DNA from: Cellvibrionaceae bacterium
GTDB taxonomy: Bacteria; Pseudomonadota; Gammaproteobacteria; Pseudomonadales; Cellvibrionaceae
Assembly (NCBI GenBank): GCA_021151825.1
Contig: JAGKWQ010000004.1
Location: 319,218 to 383,217 of the forward strand
Length of the DNA stretch: 64,000 nucleotides
Reading direction: 5' to 3'
Part shown: positions 24,656 to 33,510 of the stretch, piece after piece
How the letters are laid out: each line of letters begins with the position of its first letter
Numbering within the stretch: position 1 is the first letter of the stretch
Translations under genes and position numbers: made by a program
Notes under the pieces: model-generated
Database searches by the model: none
What the model saw: the letters and a program-made list of their open reading frames with translations, nothing else
What the model was told of the DNA's origin: nothing

Positions 24656-26386
24656 ATGCAAAAAACTATTCGTCGTCGTGAGTTGGCGCAGCTTGCGCAA
24701 TTTGATCAACCTCTGCATCCACTATTGCAGCGCATTTACTCCGCACGTGGCGTACAACACGGGCGTGAATTGCAATATCAGTTAGCGCATTTACATAAGC
24801 CAAATTTCAAAGGGCTTGCTGAGGCTGTAAGCCTGTTGGCCGATGCAGTTGTTGCGCAAGCAAAGATTGTTATCGTCGGTGACTTTGACGCAGATGGTGC
24901 AACGAGTAGCGCATTAGCGGTGTTGGCATTGCGTGCGATGGGATTGCCTACGGTGGATTTTCTGGTGCCTAACCGTTTTGAATATGGTTATGGTTTAACA
25001 CCGGAAATCGTCGCAGTCGCTGCAGCGCAACAGCCTGACATTATCATTACCGTTGACAATGGAATTTCCAGTATTGAAGGCGTAAATGCGGCGCGCGAAT
25101 TGGGAATTGCGGTCATCGTAACTGATCACCATTTGCCGGGTGCAGAATTACCGGATGCTGATGCGATTGTGAATCCCAATCAGCCCGGCTGCGAATTCCC
25201 CAGTAAAAATCTTGCCGGTGTCGGTGTCATTTTTTATGTGATGAATGCACTGCGCGGTGAGTTACGTCAAATTGGTTGGTTTGAAGAAAATGGAATTCCT
25301 GAACCTAATATGGCGAGCTTTCTCGATTTGGTCGCATTGGGAACTGTTGCGGATGTGGTGCCGCTGGATCACAACAACCGTATTCTGGTTGCTCAGGGTC
25401 TGGAACGAATTCGCGCCGGCCGCTGCCGCCCGGGCATAAAAGCCATGCTGGAAATCGCAGGTAAACAAGCGCATAAGTTAGTGGCAAGTGATTTTGGTTT
25501 TGCTCTGGGGCCGCGGTTAAATGCTGCAGGCCGTCTGGATGATATGTCACTCGGCATTCAATGTTTATTATGCGATAGCGAAAATCTTGCCCGCGAAATG
25601 GCGGCGCAAATGGACGAATTAAATCGTGATCGCAAAACCATAGAAAGTGGAATGCAGCAAGAAGCAATGGGGATGTTGCAAAAAACCTTGCAGGCTGATG
25701 CAAATGATTTGCCGTGGGGCGTTTGTCTTTTTGATGAAACCTGGCATCAAGGTGTTATCGGAATTCTCGCATCCCGCATCAAAGATAAATACCATCGGCC
25801 CACAATTGTTTTTGCTGAGGTGGGCGATAATGAAATAAAAGGTTCTGCGCGTTCTGTTCCCGGCTTGCATATTCGTGATGCGCTGGATGCAATTGCTGCG
25901 CGCCATCCGCAATTACTGCAAAAATTTGGTGGCCACGCCATGGCGGCGGGGATGAGTTTGTCGCGTGACAACTTCGCCGCGTTCGCGCAAGTATTTGACG
26001 AGGAAGTACGTCGCCAATTAACAGACGAGGATCTACAAGCGGTGATTGTCAGTGATGGAGAGTTAATTCCGCAGGATATCAATTTGCAACTCGCTGCCCA
26101 ATTGCGCGACGCTGGCCCATGGGGACAACATTTTCCAGAGCCGATATTCGATGGTGAATTCTATTTATTGCAGCAGCGCAAAGTTGGTGAGAAGCATTTA
26201 AAAATGACATTGGCTCTGGATCAGAAAGGTCAGCAACTTGTCGATGCGATTGCATTCAATGTGGATACTAGTATTTGGCCTAATCCGCAAATACAGCGTG
26301 TACGCCTTGCTTATAAATTGGATATCAATGAATTTCGCGGAAACACCAATTTGCAATTATTGGTAGATTATTTGGAACCGCTGTAA
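24656..26386 (+). CDS. recJ: Single-stranded-DNA-specific exonuclease RecJ
   Basis: The 576-residue cytosolic 5'-3' exonuclease belongs to the DHH superfamily. Metal-binding motifs are D76-F-D-A-D80-G (motif I), VDNGISS (about 133-139) and D157-H-H159 (the DHH motif). The DHHA1 domain contains GGHAMAAGMS (about 424-433), and an OB fold ends the protein. It acts in recombination, mismatch and base-excision repair. It converges with tesA, with only 23 bases between the stops. Confidence 0.96.
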   Translation: MQKTIRRRELAQLAQFDQPLHPLLQRIYSARGVQHGRELQYQLAHLHKPNFKGLAEAVSLLADAVVAQAKIVIVGDFDADGATSSALAVLALRAMGLPTVDFLVPNRFEYGYGLTPEIVAVAAAQQPDIIITVDNGISSIEGVNAARELGIAVIVTDHHLPGAELPDADAIVNPNQPGCEFPSKNLAGVGVIFYVMNALRGELRQIGWFEENGIPEPNMASFLDLVALGTVADVVPLDHNNRILVAQGLERIRAGRCRPGIKAMLEIAGKQAHKLVASDFGFALGPRLNAAGRLDDMSLGIQCLLCDSENLAREMAAQMDELNRDRKTIESGMQQEAMGMLQKTLQADANDLPWGVCLFDETWHQGVIGILASRIKDKYHRPTIVFAEVGDNEIKGSARSVPGLHIRDALDAIAARHPQLLQKFGGHAMAAGMSLSRDNFAAFAQVFDEEVRRQLTDEDLQAVIVSDGELIPQDINLQLAAQLRDAGPWGQHFPEPIFDGEFYLLQQRKVGEKHLKMTLALDQKGQQLVDAIAFNVDTSIWPNPQIQRVRLAYKLDINEFRGNTNLQLLVDYLEPL

Positions 26387-26395
26387 ACGCGGTTC
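26375..26395. terminator. Possible hairpin between convergent recJ and tesA
   Basis: GAACCGC (26375-26381) pairs with GCGGTTC (26389-26395) and spans the recJ stop codon. There is no good T-tract on either side, so it may terminate weakly or only stabilise 3' ends. Confidence 0.35.
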
Positions 26396-26409
26396 ATGTT
26401 TGAATGGCA

Positions 26410-27030
26410 CTATTCGCGTAAATATTTTTTAATTTCGGGTAATGCGTTATCAACGATAATGGATTGCGCTTCTGCAGTGGGATGAATGCCATCGCGCTGC
26501 ATCAACTCTGCTTTTCCTCCAATGCCTTCCAATAAAAACGGAATTAATCCGGAGTCATTTTTCTCAGCCAGGTTTACGTAAAGTGTTTTAAATTCGCTGC
26601 TATAACGCGGGCCATAATTAGGCGGGATTTGCATGCCCGCCAAAATAACTTTTGCACCGGAATTTTTACTGGCATCAATCATTGTTTGTAGGTTTTTTTC
26701 CAGTAACTTTAGCGGTTGCCCCCTTAACCCATCATTGCCTCCCAGCTCTAGTATCACCACATCGGGTTTGTGTTCGGTGAGCAAGGCAGGCAAGCGCATT
26801 TTTCCACCGGAGCTGGTTTCACCGCTAACACTCGCGTTGATGACTTGCACTTTATGGGTTTTTGCTAATTCTTTTTGCAATAAGCTAACCCAGCCTTGTT
26901 GTATATCTATGCCGTAACCTGCACTAAGGCTATCGCCCATTACCAGAATTTTTCCCGTGGGTTGTTGTGCAATGGCGAGATTGGTGACAAAAGTCAGGAG
27001 TAAAAACAAGTAAATGTGCAATTTTTGCAT
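26410..27030 (-). CDS. tesA: Multifunctional acyl-CoA thioesterase / arylesterase (SGNH hydrolase)
   Basis: The protein has an N-terminal signal peptide (about 20 residues, hydrophobic IYLFLLLTFVTNLAIA) and the SGNH blocks: GDSLSAGYG with the nucleophile Ser (block I), GGND (block III) and DGIHPT carrying the catalytic Asp and His (block V). It corresponds to E. coli TesA (thioesterase I/protease I), a periplasmic esterase on acyl thioesters and lysolipids. ATG 27030 is preferred over a TTG three codons earlier. It is divergent from ybbA-ybbP, 61 bases apart, as in E. coli. Confidence 0.92.
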   Translation of the reverse strand: MQKLHIYLFLLLTFVTNLAIAQQPTGKILVMGDSLSAGYGIDIQQGWVSLLQKELAKTHKVQVINASVSGETSSGGKMRLPALLTEHKPDVVILELGGNDGLRGQPLKLLEKNLQTMIDASKNSGAKVILAGMQIPPNYGPRYSSEFKTLYVNLAEKNDSGLIPFLLEGIGGKAELMQRDGIHPTAEAQSIIVDNALPEIKKYLRE

Positions 27031-27091
27031 GGTTAACAAAATCCTCTGCCAATAGAATGGTCTTAATCAACTTGTTACAGGTTAATCAATT

Positions 27092-27826
27092 ATGTCTGCG
27101 CTTTCCAGCCAAGTATCACTTCACAATGCCACGCCGAGCGCCACCCAATTAACATCGATGGTCCAGGCAAATGAAGTCACCAAACATGTGCCGACGCAGG
27201 AAGGGGAGCTGACAATTCTCCAGCCTATTTCATTGAATGTGAATGCCGGAGAGTCCCTGGCGATTACCGGAGCATCGGGCTCCGGTAAATCCACGCTACT
27301 TGGAATTCTCGCAGGGCTGGATGTTCCCTCCACGGGCGAAGTTATTTTGAATGGCACTAATTTATCGCAGCTGGATGAAGAGGGGCGTGCAGCAGTGCGC
27401 GCACAAAATGTGGGGTTTATTTTTCAGTCCTTTCAATTGTTGCCTGGTTTAACGGCATTAGAAAATGTGATGCTGCCATTAGAGTTGCGTGGCGATAAGT
27501 CTGCGCAAGCCAAAGCAAAAGAATTTTTGCAACGTGTGGGATTAGAAGCACGTCTGCATCATTATCCACAACAATTGTCCGGTGGTGAACAGCAACGTGT
27601 TGCAATTGCTCGGGCGTTTGCAAGTGAGCCGCGAATTTTGTTTGCCGATGAACCGACAGGTAATCTGGATTCTTCTACCGGTGCTCGAATTATCGAATTG
27701 TTATTCGAATTAAATCGTGCGCAAGGCACCACGCTGATTTTGATTACCCACGAAGAGCGTTTGGCACAGCTGTGTCAGCGCCGCATTGAAATTGCTGCGG
27801 GCGCAATTGTATCGAAGAAGGAGTAG
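27092..27826 (+). CDS. ybbA: ABC transporter ATP-binding protein YbbA (LolD/MacB type)
   Basis: The 244-residue ATPase has Walker A GASGSGKST (about 60-68), signature LSGGEQQR (about 152-159), Walker B ILFADEPTGNLD and the LolD-like FIFQSFQLLPGLTALENV segment. It powers the YbbP permease encoded just downstream, probably extruding lipids or hydrophobic compounds from the inner membrane (function poorly known). The N-terminal 25 residues are unusual and may be an extension. Confidence 0.92.
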   Translation: MSALSSQVSLHNATPSATQLTSMVQANEVTKHVPTQEGELTILQPISLNVNAGESLAITGASGSGKSTLLGILAGLDVPSTGEVILNGTNLSQLDEEGRAAVRAQNVGFIFQSFQLLPGLTALENVMLPLELRGDKSAQAKAKEFLQRVGLEARLHHYPQQLSGGEQQRVAIARAFASEPRILFADEPTGNLDSSTGARIIELLFELNRAQGTTLILITHEERLAQLCQRRIEIAAGAIVSKKE

Positions 27827-27830
27827 CAGA

Positions 27831-30326
27831 GTGCTGGCGATTCAATTACTCAAACGCAATTGGCGCAGCGGTGAATTAAAACTGCTGGGCTTTTCATTAA
27901 TCCTCGCCGTTGCAGTACTAAGTGGTATTGCGATTTTTACTGATCGCCTTGAATCTACCTTGATCAGTGAAAGTAATAGCGTATTAGGAGCGGATTATAT
28001 TGTGCGCGGCTCACAGCCCCACAATAGCGAATGGGCAGAAAGAGCAACGGATGCAGAAATTCGTCAAACCCAATCTGCTTTATTTTCCTCTATGGTGTTT
28101 GCCGGTGATGAAATGCACCTCGCCTCGGTAAAAGCGGTAGATGTTGGTTATCCCTTGCGTGGTCAATTTGAAATTAGTCGTGTTCCCTTTGCGATGAATA
28201 CCAGCGATATAGAAATTGCCAAAGGCATTCCTGCATCTGGTGAGGCCTGGGTTGATTCGCGTTTATTACCGCTGTTAAAAATTAATCTTGGCGATAAGGT
28301 TGCCGTAGGAGAGTTTGAGTTAACCGTTACTAACGTGTTGATTCGCGAACCGGATAGCGCCAGCCCATTCAGCATGACAGGTGCACGCCTGATTATGAAT
28401 ATTGCTGACCTGCCCAAAACAAAAGTTGTGCAGCCAGGCAGCCGTGTTGATTATCAATGGTTAGTTGCGAGTGATAATGTTCAGCAACTTAAACAATTTA
28501 TTGATCAGTTAAAACCGCAACTTAATAAACACCAGCGTTTGGTGGATATTAATTCTGCGCAAGAGCGAGTAGGGCGTACGCTGCAAACCAGCAAACAATT
28601 TTTATTACTCTCAGCTGTGATCGCGGTGTTGTTAGCGGGTGTGGCAATTGCGATTGCCGCTCGTCAATTTTCCGGGCGCCACACTGATCAGGTGGCGTTA
28701 ATGAAAAGCCTGGGGGCCAGCGCAACCCGTATTCGTAGTTTGTATTTTTCCCAATTGTTTTTTCTGGGAGCCATCTCATCATTATTGGGTTTGGGATTGG
28801 GGAGTTTATTACAGCAATTAATTGCAGTGAGTTTGCAGGAGGCTTACCAAATTCGCCTTGGGCCATCCAGTATTTATCCATATGCACTCAGCTTTTTTAG
28901 TGGGTTAATGTGTGTGGTATTTTTTGCATTGCCTGCATTGTGGTATTTACCGACGGTACCGCCGTTAAAAATTCTGCGGCGCGAACTTGCAGTCAATGCC
29001 ACACAGGTGTGGATGCAAGCAGCGCTCGCCTTGTTTGCGGTATTGACGTTGGTGATTTTATTTAGCCGCGATCTGGAGCTTGCATTAAGCATTGGAGGGG
29101 CGTTACTGGGCGTAATCGTTGCAACGTTGGTCATTGCTTATGGCCTATTGGCACTGAGTAAAAAGTGGATGGTAAATCTTGGCGGTTTCTGGCGTTTAGC
29201 GTTTGCCAATTTACAACGCAATCGCGGCCAGAGCCTTATCCAGATTCTGGTATTTGCCATCGCAATTATGCTGCTGTTTACCCTGACGATTGTGCGCACA
29301 TCGCTAATCGAAGAATGGAAAGTTCAGGTGCCGGATGATGCACCGAATCATTTCCTCGTGAATATTCCGCCGGAGGAATTACCGCAGGTACAAACCTTGT
29401 TGCAAGAGGCAAATGTTCGACCTGAACCTATTTATCCTATGATGCGTGCACGTTTAACGCATATCAACGGTGTTGAAACTACGGAAGAGCAACGCTCAAC
29501 CAACAATGCATTGCGCCGCGAGTTAAATGTTACCTGGTCAGAAAAACTGGCTGCCGATAATAAAATTTTGGAAGGTCAGTGGTGGGATAAATGGCAACGC
29601 AAAGAAACGGATCTGCCCGGCGTATCGGTAGAAATTGAAACAGCCACTGAAATCGGTTTGAAAATTGGCGATAAATTGCAATTTTCATTCGGTGGATTGG
29701 AAATGCATGCGCAGGTGGCCAGCTTCCGCAGCCTCGATTGGCGCAGTATGCGCCCCAATTTCTTCTTTATTTTTGAACCGGGCTCATTGGAGGGATATTC
29801 ACCCACCTATATCACCAGTATTTATTTACCACCCTCGCAAAAATCCTTTATCAATACGTTGTTGCATGCTCATCCCACTATTTTGCTTATGGAGTTGGAT
29901 CGAATCATTGAGCAAATTCGCTCAATTGTGAATCAAGTTAGCGACGGTGTTTTGTTGGTATTGTGGCTCACGCTGATTGGCGGTTGCCTGGTTTTATTTG
30001 CGGCGGTGATGGGTAGCATTGCGGCGCGTAAGCAACAAGCGGGTTTGTTGCGTGCGCTGGGCAGCCCCCGGCAATTAATTGTAGGGAGTATCTGTACCGA
30101 GTTTGCGATTCTGGGTTTCCTTGCCGGTTTGATTGCGATTATCGGAACGGAAATACTGCTGATCAGTCTGCAAACTTTTGTGTTGGAAACACCTATCCAG
30201 CCACATTATCTATTCTGGTTGATCTCCCCCTTGAGCGGTGCACTCTTTGTGACCGGGCTTGGTTATCTCGGCTGCCGCCGCGTGGTAACTACACCACCGG
30301 CAATCGTATTACGGGAGGCGACCTGA
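27831..30326 (+). CDS. ybbP: ABC transporter permease YbbP (FtsX-like)
   Basis: The start is GTG 27831, four bases after the ybbA stop, with AAGGAG 8 bases upstream; longer starts would overlap ybbA. The 831-residue protein has the double-unit topology of YbbP: one TM helix (about 18-37), a large periplasmic domain, three helices around 255-395, further helices around 405-515, a second periplasmic domain and three terminal helices (about 705-825). Two FtsX domains are recognisable (SKQFLLLSAVIAVLLAGVAIA and AVMGSIAARKQQAGLLRALG). It is the partner of YbbA; the substrate is unknown. Confidence 0.9.
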   Translation: MLAIQLLKRNWRSGELKLLGFSLILAVAVLSGIAIFTDRLESTLISESNSVLGADYIVRGSQPHNSEWAERATDAEIRQTQSALFSSMVFAGDEMHLASVKAVDVGYPLRGQFEISRVPFAMNTSDIEIAKGIPASGEAWVDSRLLPLLKINLGDKVAVGEFELTVTNVLIREPDSASPFSMTGARLIMNIADLPKTKVVQPGSRVDYQWLVASDNVQQLKQFIDQLKPQLNKHQRLVDINSAQERVGRTLQTSKQFLLLSAVIAVLLAGVAIAIAARQFSGRHTDQVALMKSLGASATRIRSLYFSQLFFLGAISSLLGLGLGSLLQQLIAVSLQEAYQIRLGPSSIYPYALSFFSGLMCVVFFALPALWYLPTVPPLKILRRELAVNATQVWMQAALALFAVLTLVILFSRDLELALSIGGALLGVIVATLVIAYGLLALSKKWMVNLGGFWRLAFANLQRNRGQSLIQILVFAIAIMLLFTLTIVRTSLIEEWKVQVPDDAPNHFLVNIPPEELPQVQTLLQEANVRPEPIYPMMRARLTHINGVETTEEQRSTNNALRRELNVTWSEKLAADNKILEGQWWDKWQRKETDLPGVSVEIETATEIGLKIGDKLQFSFGGLEMHAQVASFRSLDWRSMRPNFFFIFEPGSLEGYSPTYITSIYLPPSQKSFINTLLHAHPTILLMELDRIIEQIRSIVNQVSDGVLLVLWLTLIGGCLVLFAAVMGSIAARKQQAGLLRALGSPRQLIVGSICTEFAILGFLAGLIAIIGTEILLISLQTFVLETPIQPHYLFWLISPLSGALFVTGLGYLGCRRVVTTPPAIVLREAT

Positions 30327-30415
30327 TCACTTTCACGCTACACTAGGCAAATGAAAATCGGCGGGTAAAAACGCCTGATACCAACTTCTTGCCTTAACGG
30401 TATTGCTGTACAAAA

Positions 30416-30452
30416 CAAGGACGCAAATCTGTGTAAACAGGTTTGCGTCTTG
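30416..30452 (+). repeat. Long hairpin between ybbP and the MATE gene
   Basis: CAAG-g-ACGCAAATCTG (30416-30431) pairs with CAGGTTTGCGTCTTG (30438-30452), 15 pairs including one G-T, with one bulged G and a 6-base loop. It ends 30 bases before the MATE start. The T-tract needed for termination is absent, so it may be a weak terminator, attenuator or 3'-end stabiliser. Confidence 0.55.
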
Positions 30453-30482
30453 TGCTTTAGCAGTACCTATTTTGAGTCTGTT

Positions 30483-31889
30483 ATGAGTTATCGAGCAGAA
30501 AAAACCTCTTCCAAACGGCCCCCGCAAAGCAAGGTACTTGAAAAAGGTATTTGGGGGATGTCTGGCCCGATGTTTGTCGACCAGGCGGTGACTTATACGA
30601 TCCCACTGGTGGATATGTATTTCCTCAGTCGTATTTCTGACAGCGCAGCAGCAGCGGTAGGTGCGATTACGCCGCTAGTGTTTGTCGCCAACGCATTTTT
30701 GATTGTCAGTGCATTTGCCGGAGCCAGTATTGCCAGTCAGCGCATTGGTGCCAATGATTATGCACGTGGCAATGCCACTATCGCGGCCTACGCTATTTTT
30801 GTGGTTATTCTTGCGCTGATTGCGGGATTGTCAGTGAACCATGGTGGTCCCTGGGTGGCGTCAGCCATGTCATTGAGTCCGGATGTAGAAGCTTACGCGC
30901 GCACCTATTTATCTATCATCGGGTGGATGGTTGCACTCTGGGGTTGCCGGGTTATTTACCAAACGATACTGAATATTTATGGTGAACCCAAATGGAATAC
31001 CTTCAGCAATATTATTTTATTTGTTGCCAACATTATCGGCTGTTCGATTGCCGTTTATGGATTTATGGGGCTACCTCCCACTGGTGTAAAAGGCGTGGCA
31101 ATTGCCAGTACTATCGCTGCTGGTTGTAGTTTGTTATTTGTTATGGTGATTGTGCATTTTAAATTGCGTATTCATATCCCGTTGCGTGAAGGTTTGAAAA
31201 ATTTTGTAGTATTAATTGCACCGGTGATCATGATTGCCGCCCCCTCTATTCTTGAGCCTATGTCGTTCCAGGCTTATATGATTGCGCTTAACTGGATCGC
31301 CGCTGAAGTTGGTGATCTTGCACTTAAGGTTAAAGTTTACGCCTACAACACCTTTTTATTTTGTTTGATGATTTCAATTGCCATCGGCATGGCGACGGAA
31401 GCAATTATTGCCCAGCGGGTAGGGCGTGGCGAGTTTGATTTGGTCAATAAGCAACTCAAGCAAAGTTTAAAAATATCCTTGATTGGAACCAGCATCCTGG
31501 CGTTTTGCTGGTTGTTGTTCAATCAACCTATTTTGAAATTATTCAGCAGTGATCCCGAAGTAGTTGCTATAGGTTTGTGGGCATTTGTGTTGAGCTTTTT
31601 GGCAGAGCCATGGCGTACGGTGAACATCACAGTGGGTTCGGCATTGCGTTGCACAGGCGATGCGGCGTTTACATCGATATCGAGTATTGGTGTGATCTGG
31701 TTGTTCTCTGTACCGCTAGCTTATGTGTTGGCGATTCCGTGTGGGCTTGGCTTGTATGGATTATTGATCGCTGCAATTCTGGATGAATTTGTGCGCGCGT
31801 TAATCAAGCGCTGGCGGTGGAAGCAGGGAAAATGGAAATACACCGGCATAGCGGCGCGCGAAGCGAAAGCAGCAAGCTCATCTGTTTAG
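30483..31889 (+). CDS. MATE family multidrug/Na+ efflux transporter
   Basis: The 468-residue protein starting at ATG 30483 has about twelve membrane helices in two homologous halves: MSGPMFVDQAVTYTIPLVDMYFLSR starts the first MatE domain (in part) and the second begins around IAPVIMIAAPSILEP. MATE proteins export cationic drugs or dyes using Na+ or H+. No antibiotic regulator or pump partner is nearby, so the substrate cannot be named. It converges with the glycosyltransferase operon with 20 bases between coding ends. Confidence 0.9.
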   Translation: MSYRAEKTSSKRPPQSKVLEKGIWGMSGPMFVDQAVTYTIPLVDMYFLSRISDSAAAAVGAITPLVFVANAFLIVSAFAGASIASQRIGANDYARGNATIAAYAIFVVILALIAGLSVNHGGPWVASAMSLSPDVEAYARTYLSIIGWMVALWGCRVIYQTILNIYGEPKWNTFSNIILFVANIIGCSIAVYGFMGLPPTGVKGVAIASTIAAGCSLLFVMVIVHFKLRIHIPLREGLKNFVVLIAPVIMIAAPSILEPMSFQAYMIALNWIAAEVGDLALKVKVYAYNTFLFCLMISIAIGMATEAIIAQRVGRGEFDLVNKQLKQSLKISLIGTSILAFCWLLFNQPILKLFSSDPEVVAIGLWAFVLSFLAEPWRTVNITVGSALRCTGDAAFTSISSIGVIWLFSVPLAYVLAIPCGLGLYGLLIAAILDEFVRALIKRWRWKQGKWKYTGIAAREAKAASSSV

Positions 31890-31909
31890 ACTGGCTTGCT
31901 GCAGTTCAA

Positions 31910-33445
31910 TCAAGTGAGCTGGGTATCACTACTTCGGGTTTCACGAATATGCTGTTGAAGGGAGTTTTTAATAATACCCGCGACTCGATAGAGCTCGGGG
32001 AAACCTAATGCAGCGCACGCGATAAACATCGGCATAAAATTTAAAATGTAGCGTGAATTGGCTTCCCATAATGCCAGGAAAATAAAAATACCGGTTATTG
32101 ATAAACGAACAACCAACTTGTTAATTGATCCCCGCGTTTTCGCCGCTGCGTCATAAACTGCGCTAAGGATAATTAATAAAAACAGAAATATATGATAGCC
32201 GTGTGCCATATGCTTGAAGGTTTCGTAATATTTTCCACCCTCTATAGCAATCTGGTGTAACGAGTTGGGGCGAAGTGGGTTATCGTCAATCATTTCATTA
32301 ACACCATAAATCCCGCTGCCAAAACTTAACTGCTGTTTGCGGTGAAGAAACTCAAGATAACCTACAACACCATATTCTTTTAGCCGTTGACCGATGCGCT
32401 CAATATTGGCTTGGGCACGTGCCTCCCGGGTGGAAAATGTATAGGTGTATTCGTAGTCGCTACCGTTATAAGCGCCATTACCACTCAGCCCCATCATCAC
32501 CCAATGGGTGTAGGGAACCTGCTTTTGTTCAGAGAGATTTTTATCCAGCAAATAGTTATAGCGATAATAATTAAAACCGGATAAGAGGGCGTAAAAAATG
32601 CCACCTGCGACAATAACGCCAAGCCAATATTTTTTCAGGTTTCCGCGTATTACCAGATCAATCAGAACGGCGATAGCAACAATAATGACTGTGAATTTGA
32701 TGAGCGTCCCAATAGCGCAGGCAACTGCAAAAATAACTGCGCGAGTAAGTTGTCGTTTGATGTTTTCACTTTTCAGTATTTGCAGGTACAGATAATAGGT
32801 CATCATCACAAAGGGAAGTGACAAGGTATCTGAATAAAAAATGGGTGTGTAAAAATACAGCGGGATACAGCAGCTACTTAACCATAAGGATAAAAAAGCG
32901 GCCTTAATACTTTTCAGCTCGCGACAAATTAAATAGACAAACAATATGCCCAGGTTGATTGAAATTACATTATAAACAGTGGCAATCCAGTGATAGTCCT
33001 GAAAACCGAGGATGGAGCAAATGGTAAATACCAGTTGTAATGCACTGGCTGCCCCCAGATTGTGTGGAAAGATATGAAAGTACTCTGAATAGCCACCAAG
33101 ATTCCCCTGTTCCTTTAGTGTGATCGCCCCGCGGAATACTGCTTCCGTATCCCAGCCGGTAGCGACGGCGAGCCAGTACCCACAAAAAAGTTGTGCAGAA
33201 AAAAGGGTGAGCATCCATAGCGATGCTATTTTTCGCTCATGGATTTGCAGGAAGTGTTCTGCATGTTTGATTGCTTTATAAACGTAACCGGTAACGAATA
33301 GCCAACCGATTACATAAAGTACTATATGCAATGTTTTGAACTGATAAGTTTGGTTGTTAAACGTGATACTTAAAAACAACCACAAAAAAATCAAACCAAA
33401 TAAATAATAAAAACCTGTCAGCAGTAATGATGGCAAGTTGCGCAT
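31910..33445 (-). CDS. GT-C fold membrane glycosyltransferase (GT39/ArnT-like)
   Basis: The 511-residue protein has about 11-12 hydrophobic helices. After the second or third helix lies a periplasmic loop with GWDTEAVFRGA, in the position of the acidic catalytic loop of GT-C enzymes that use polyprenyl-phosphate sugars. The C-terminal part has SRYILNFMPMF, typical of the family. It is the last gene of a five-gene operon (gtrA-like, GT2, three GT-C). It would add a sugar, from the lipid-linked donor made by the GT2 enzyme, on the periplasmic side; acceptor and sugar are unknown. Confidence 0.75.
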   Translation of the reverse strand: MRNLPSLLLTGFYYLFGLIFLWLFLSITFNNQTYQFKTLHIVLYVIGWLFVTGYVYKAIKHAEHFLQIHERKIASLWMLTLFSAQLFCGYWLAVATGWDTEAVFRGAITLKEQGNLGGYSEYFHIFPHNLGAASALQLVFTICSILGFQDYHWIATVYNVISINLGILFVYLICRELKSIKAAFLSLWLSSCCIPLYFYTPIFYSDTLSLPFVMMTYYLYLQILKSENIKRQLTRAVIFAVACAIGTLIKFTVIIVAIAVLIDLVIRGNLKKYWLGVIVAGGIFYALLSGFNYYRYNYLLDKNLSEQKQVPYTHWVMMGLSGNGAYNGSDYEYTYTFSTREARAQANIERIGQRLKEYGVVGYLEFLHRKQQLSFGSGIYGVNEMIDDNPLRPNSLHQIAIEGGKYYETFKHMAHGYHIFLFLLIILSAVYDAAAKTRGSINKLVVRLSITGIFIFLALWEANSRYILNFMPMFIACAALGFPELYRVAGIIKNSLQQHIRETRSSDTQLT

Positions 33446-33510
33446 CGCTTATCTCCTTATGCAAACTCGCGTGTTCTAGGTAATAACTCCTTCTGTCAGT
33501 TACAACATGT

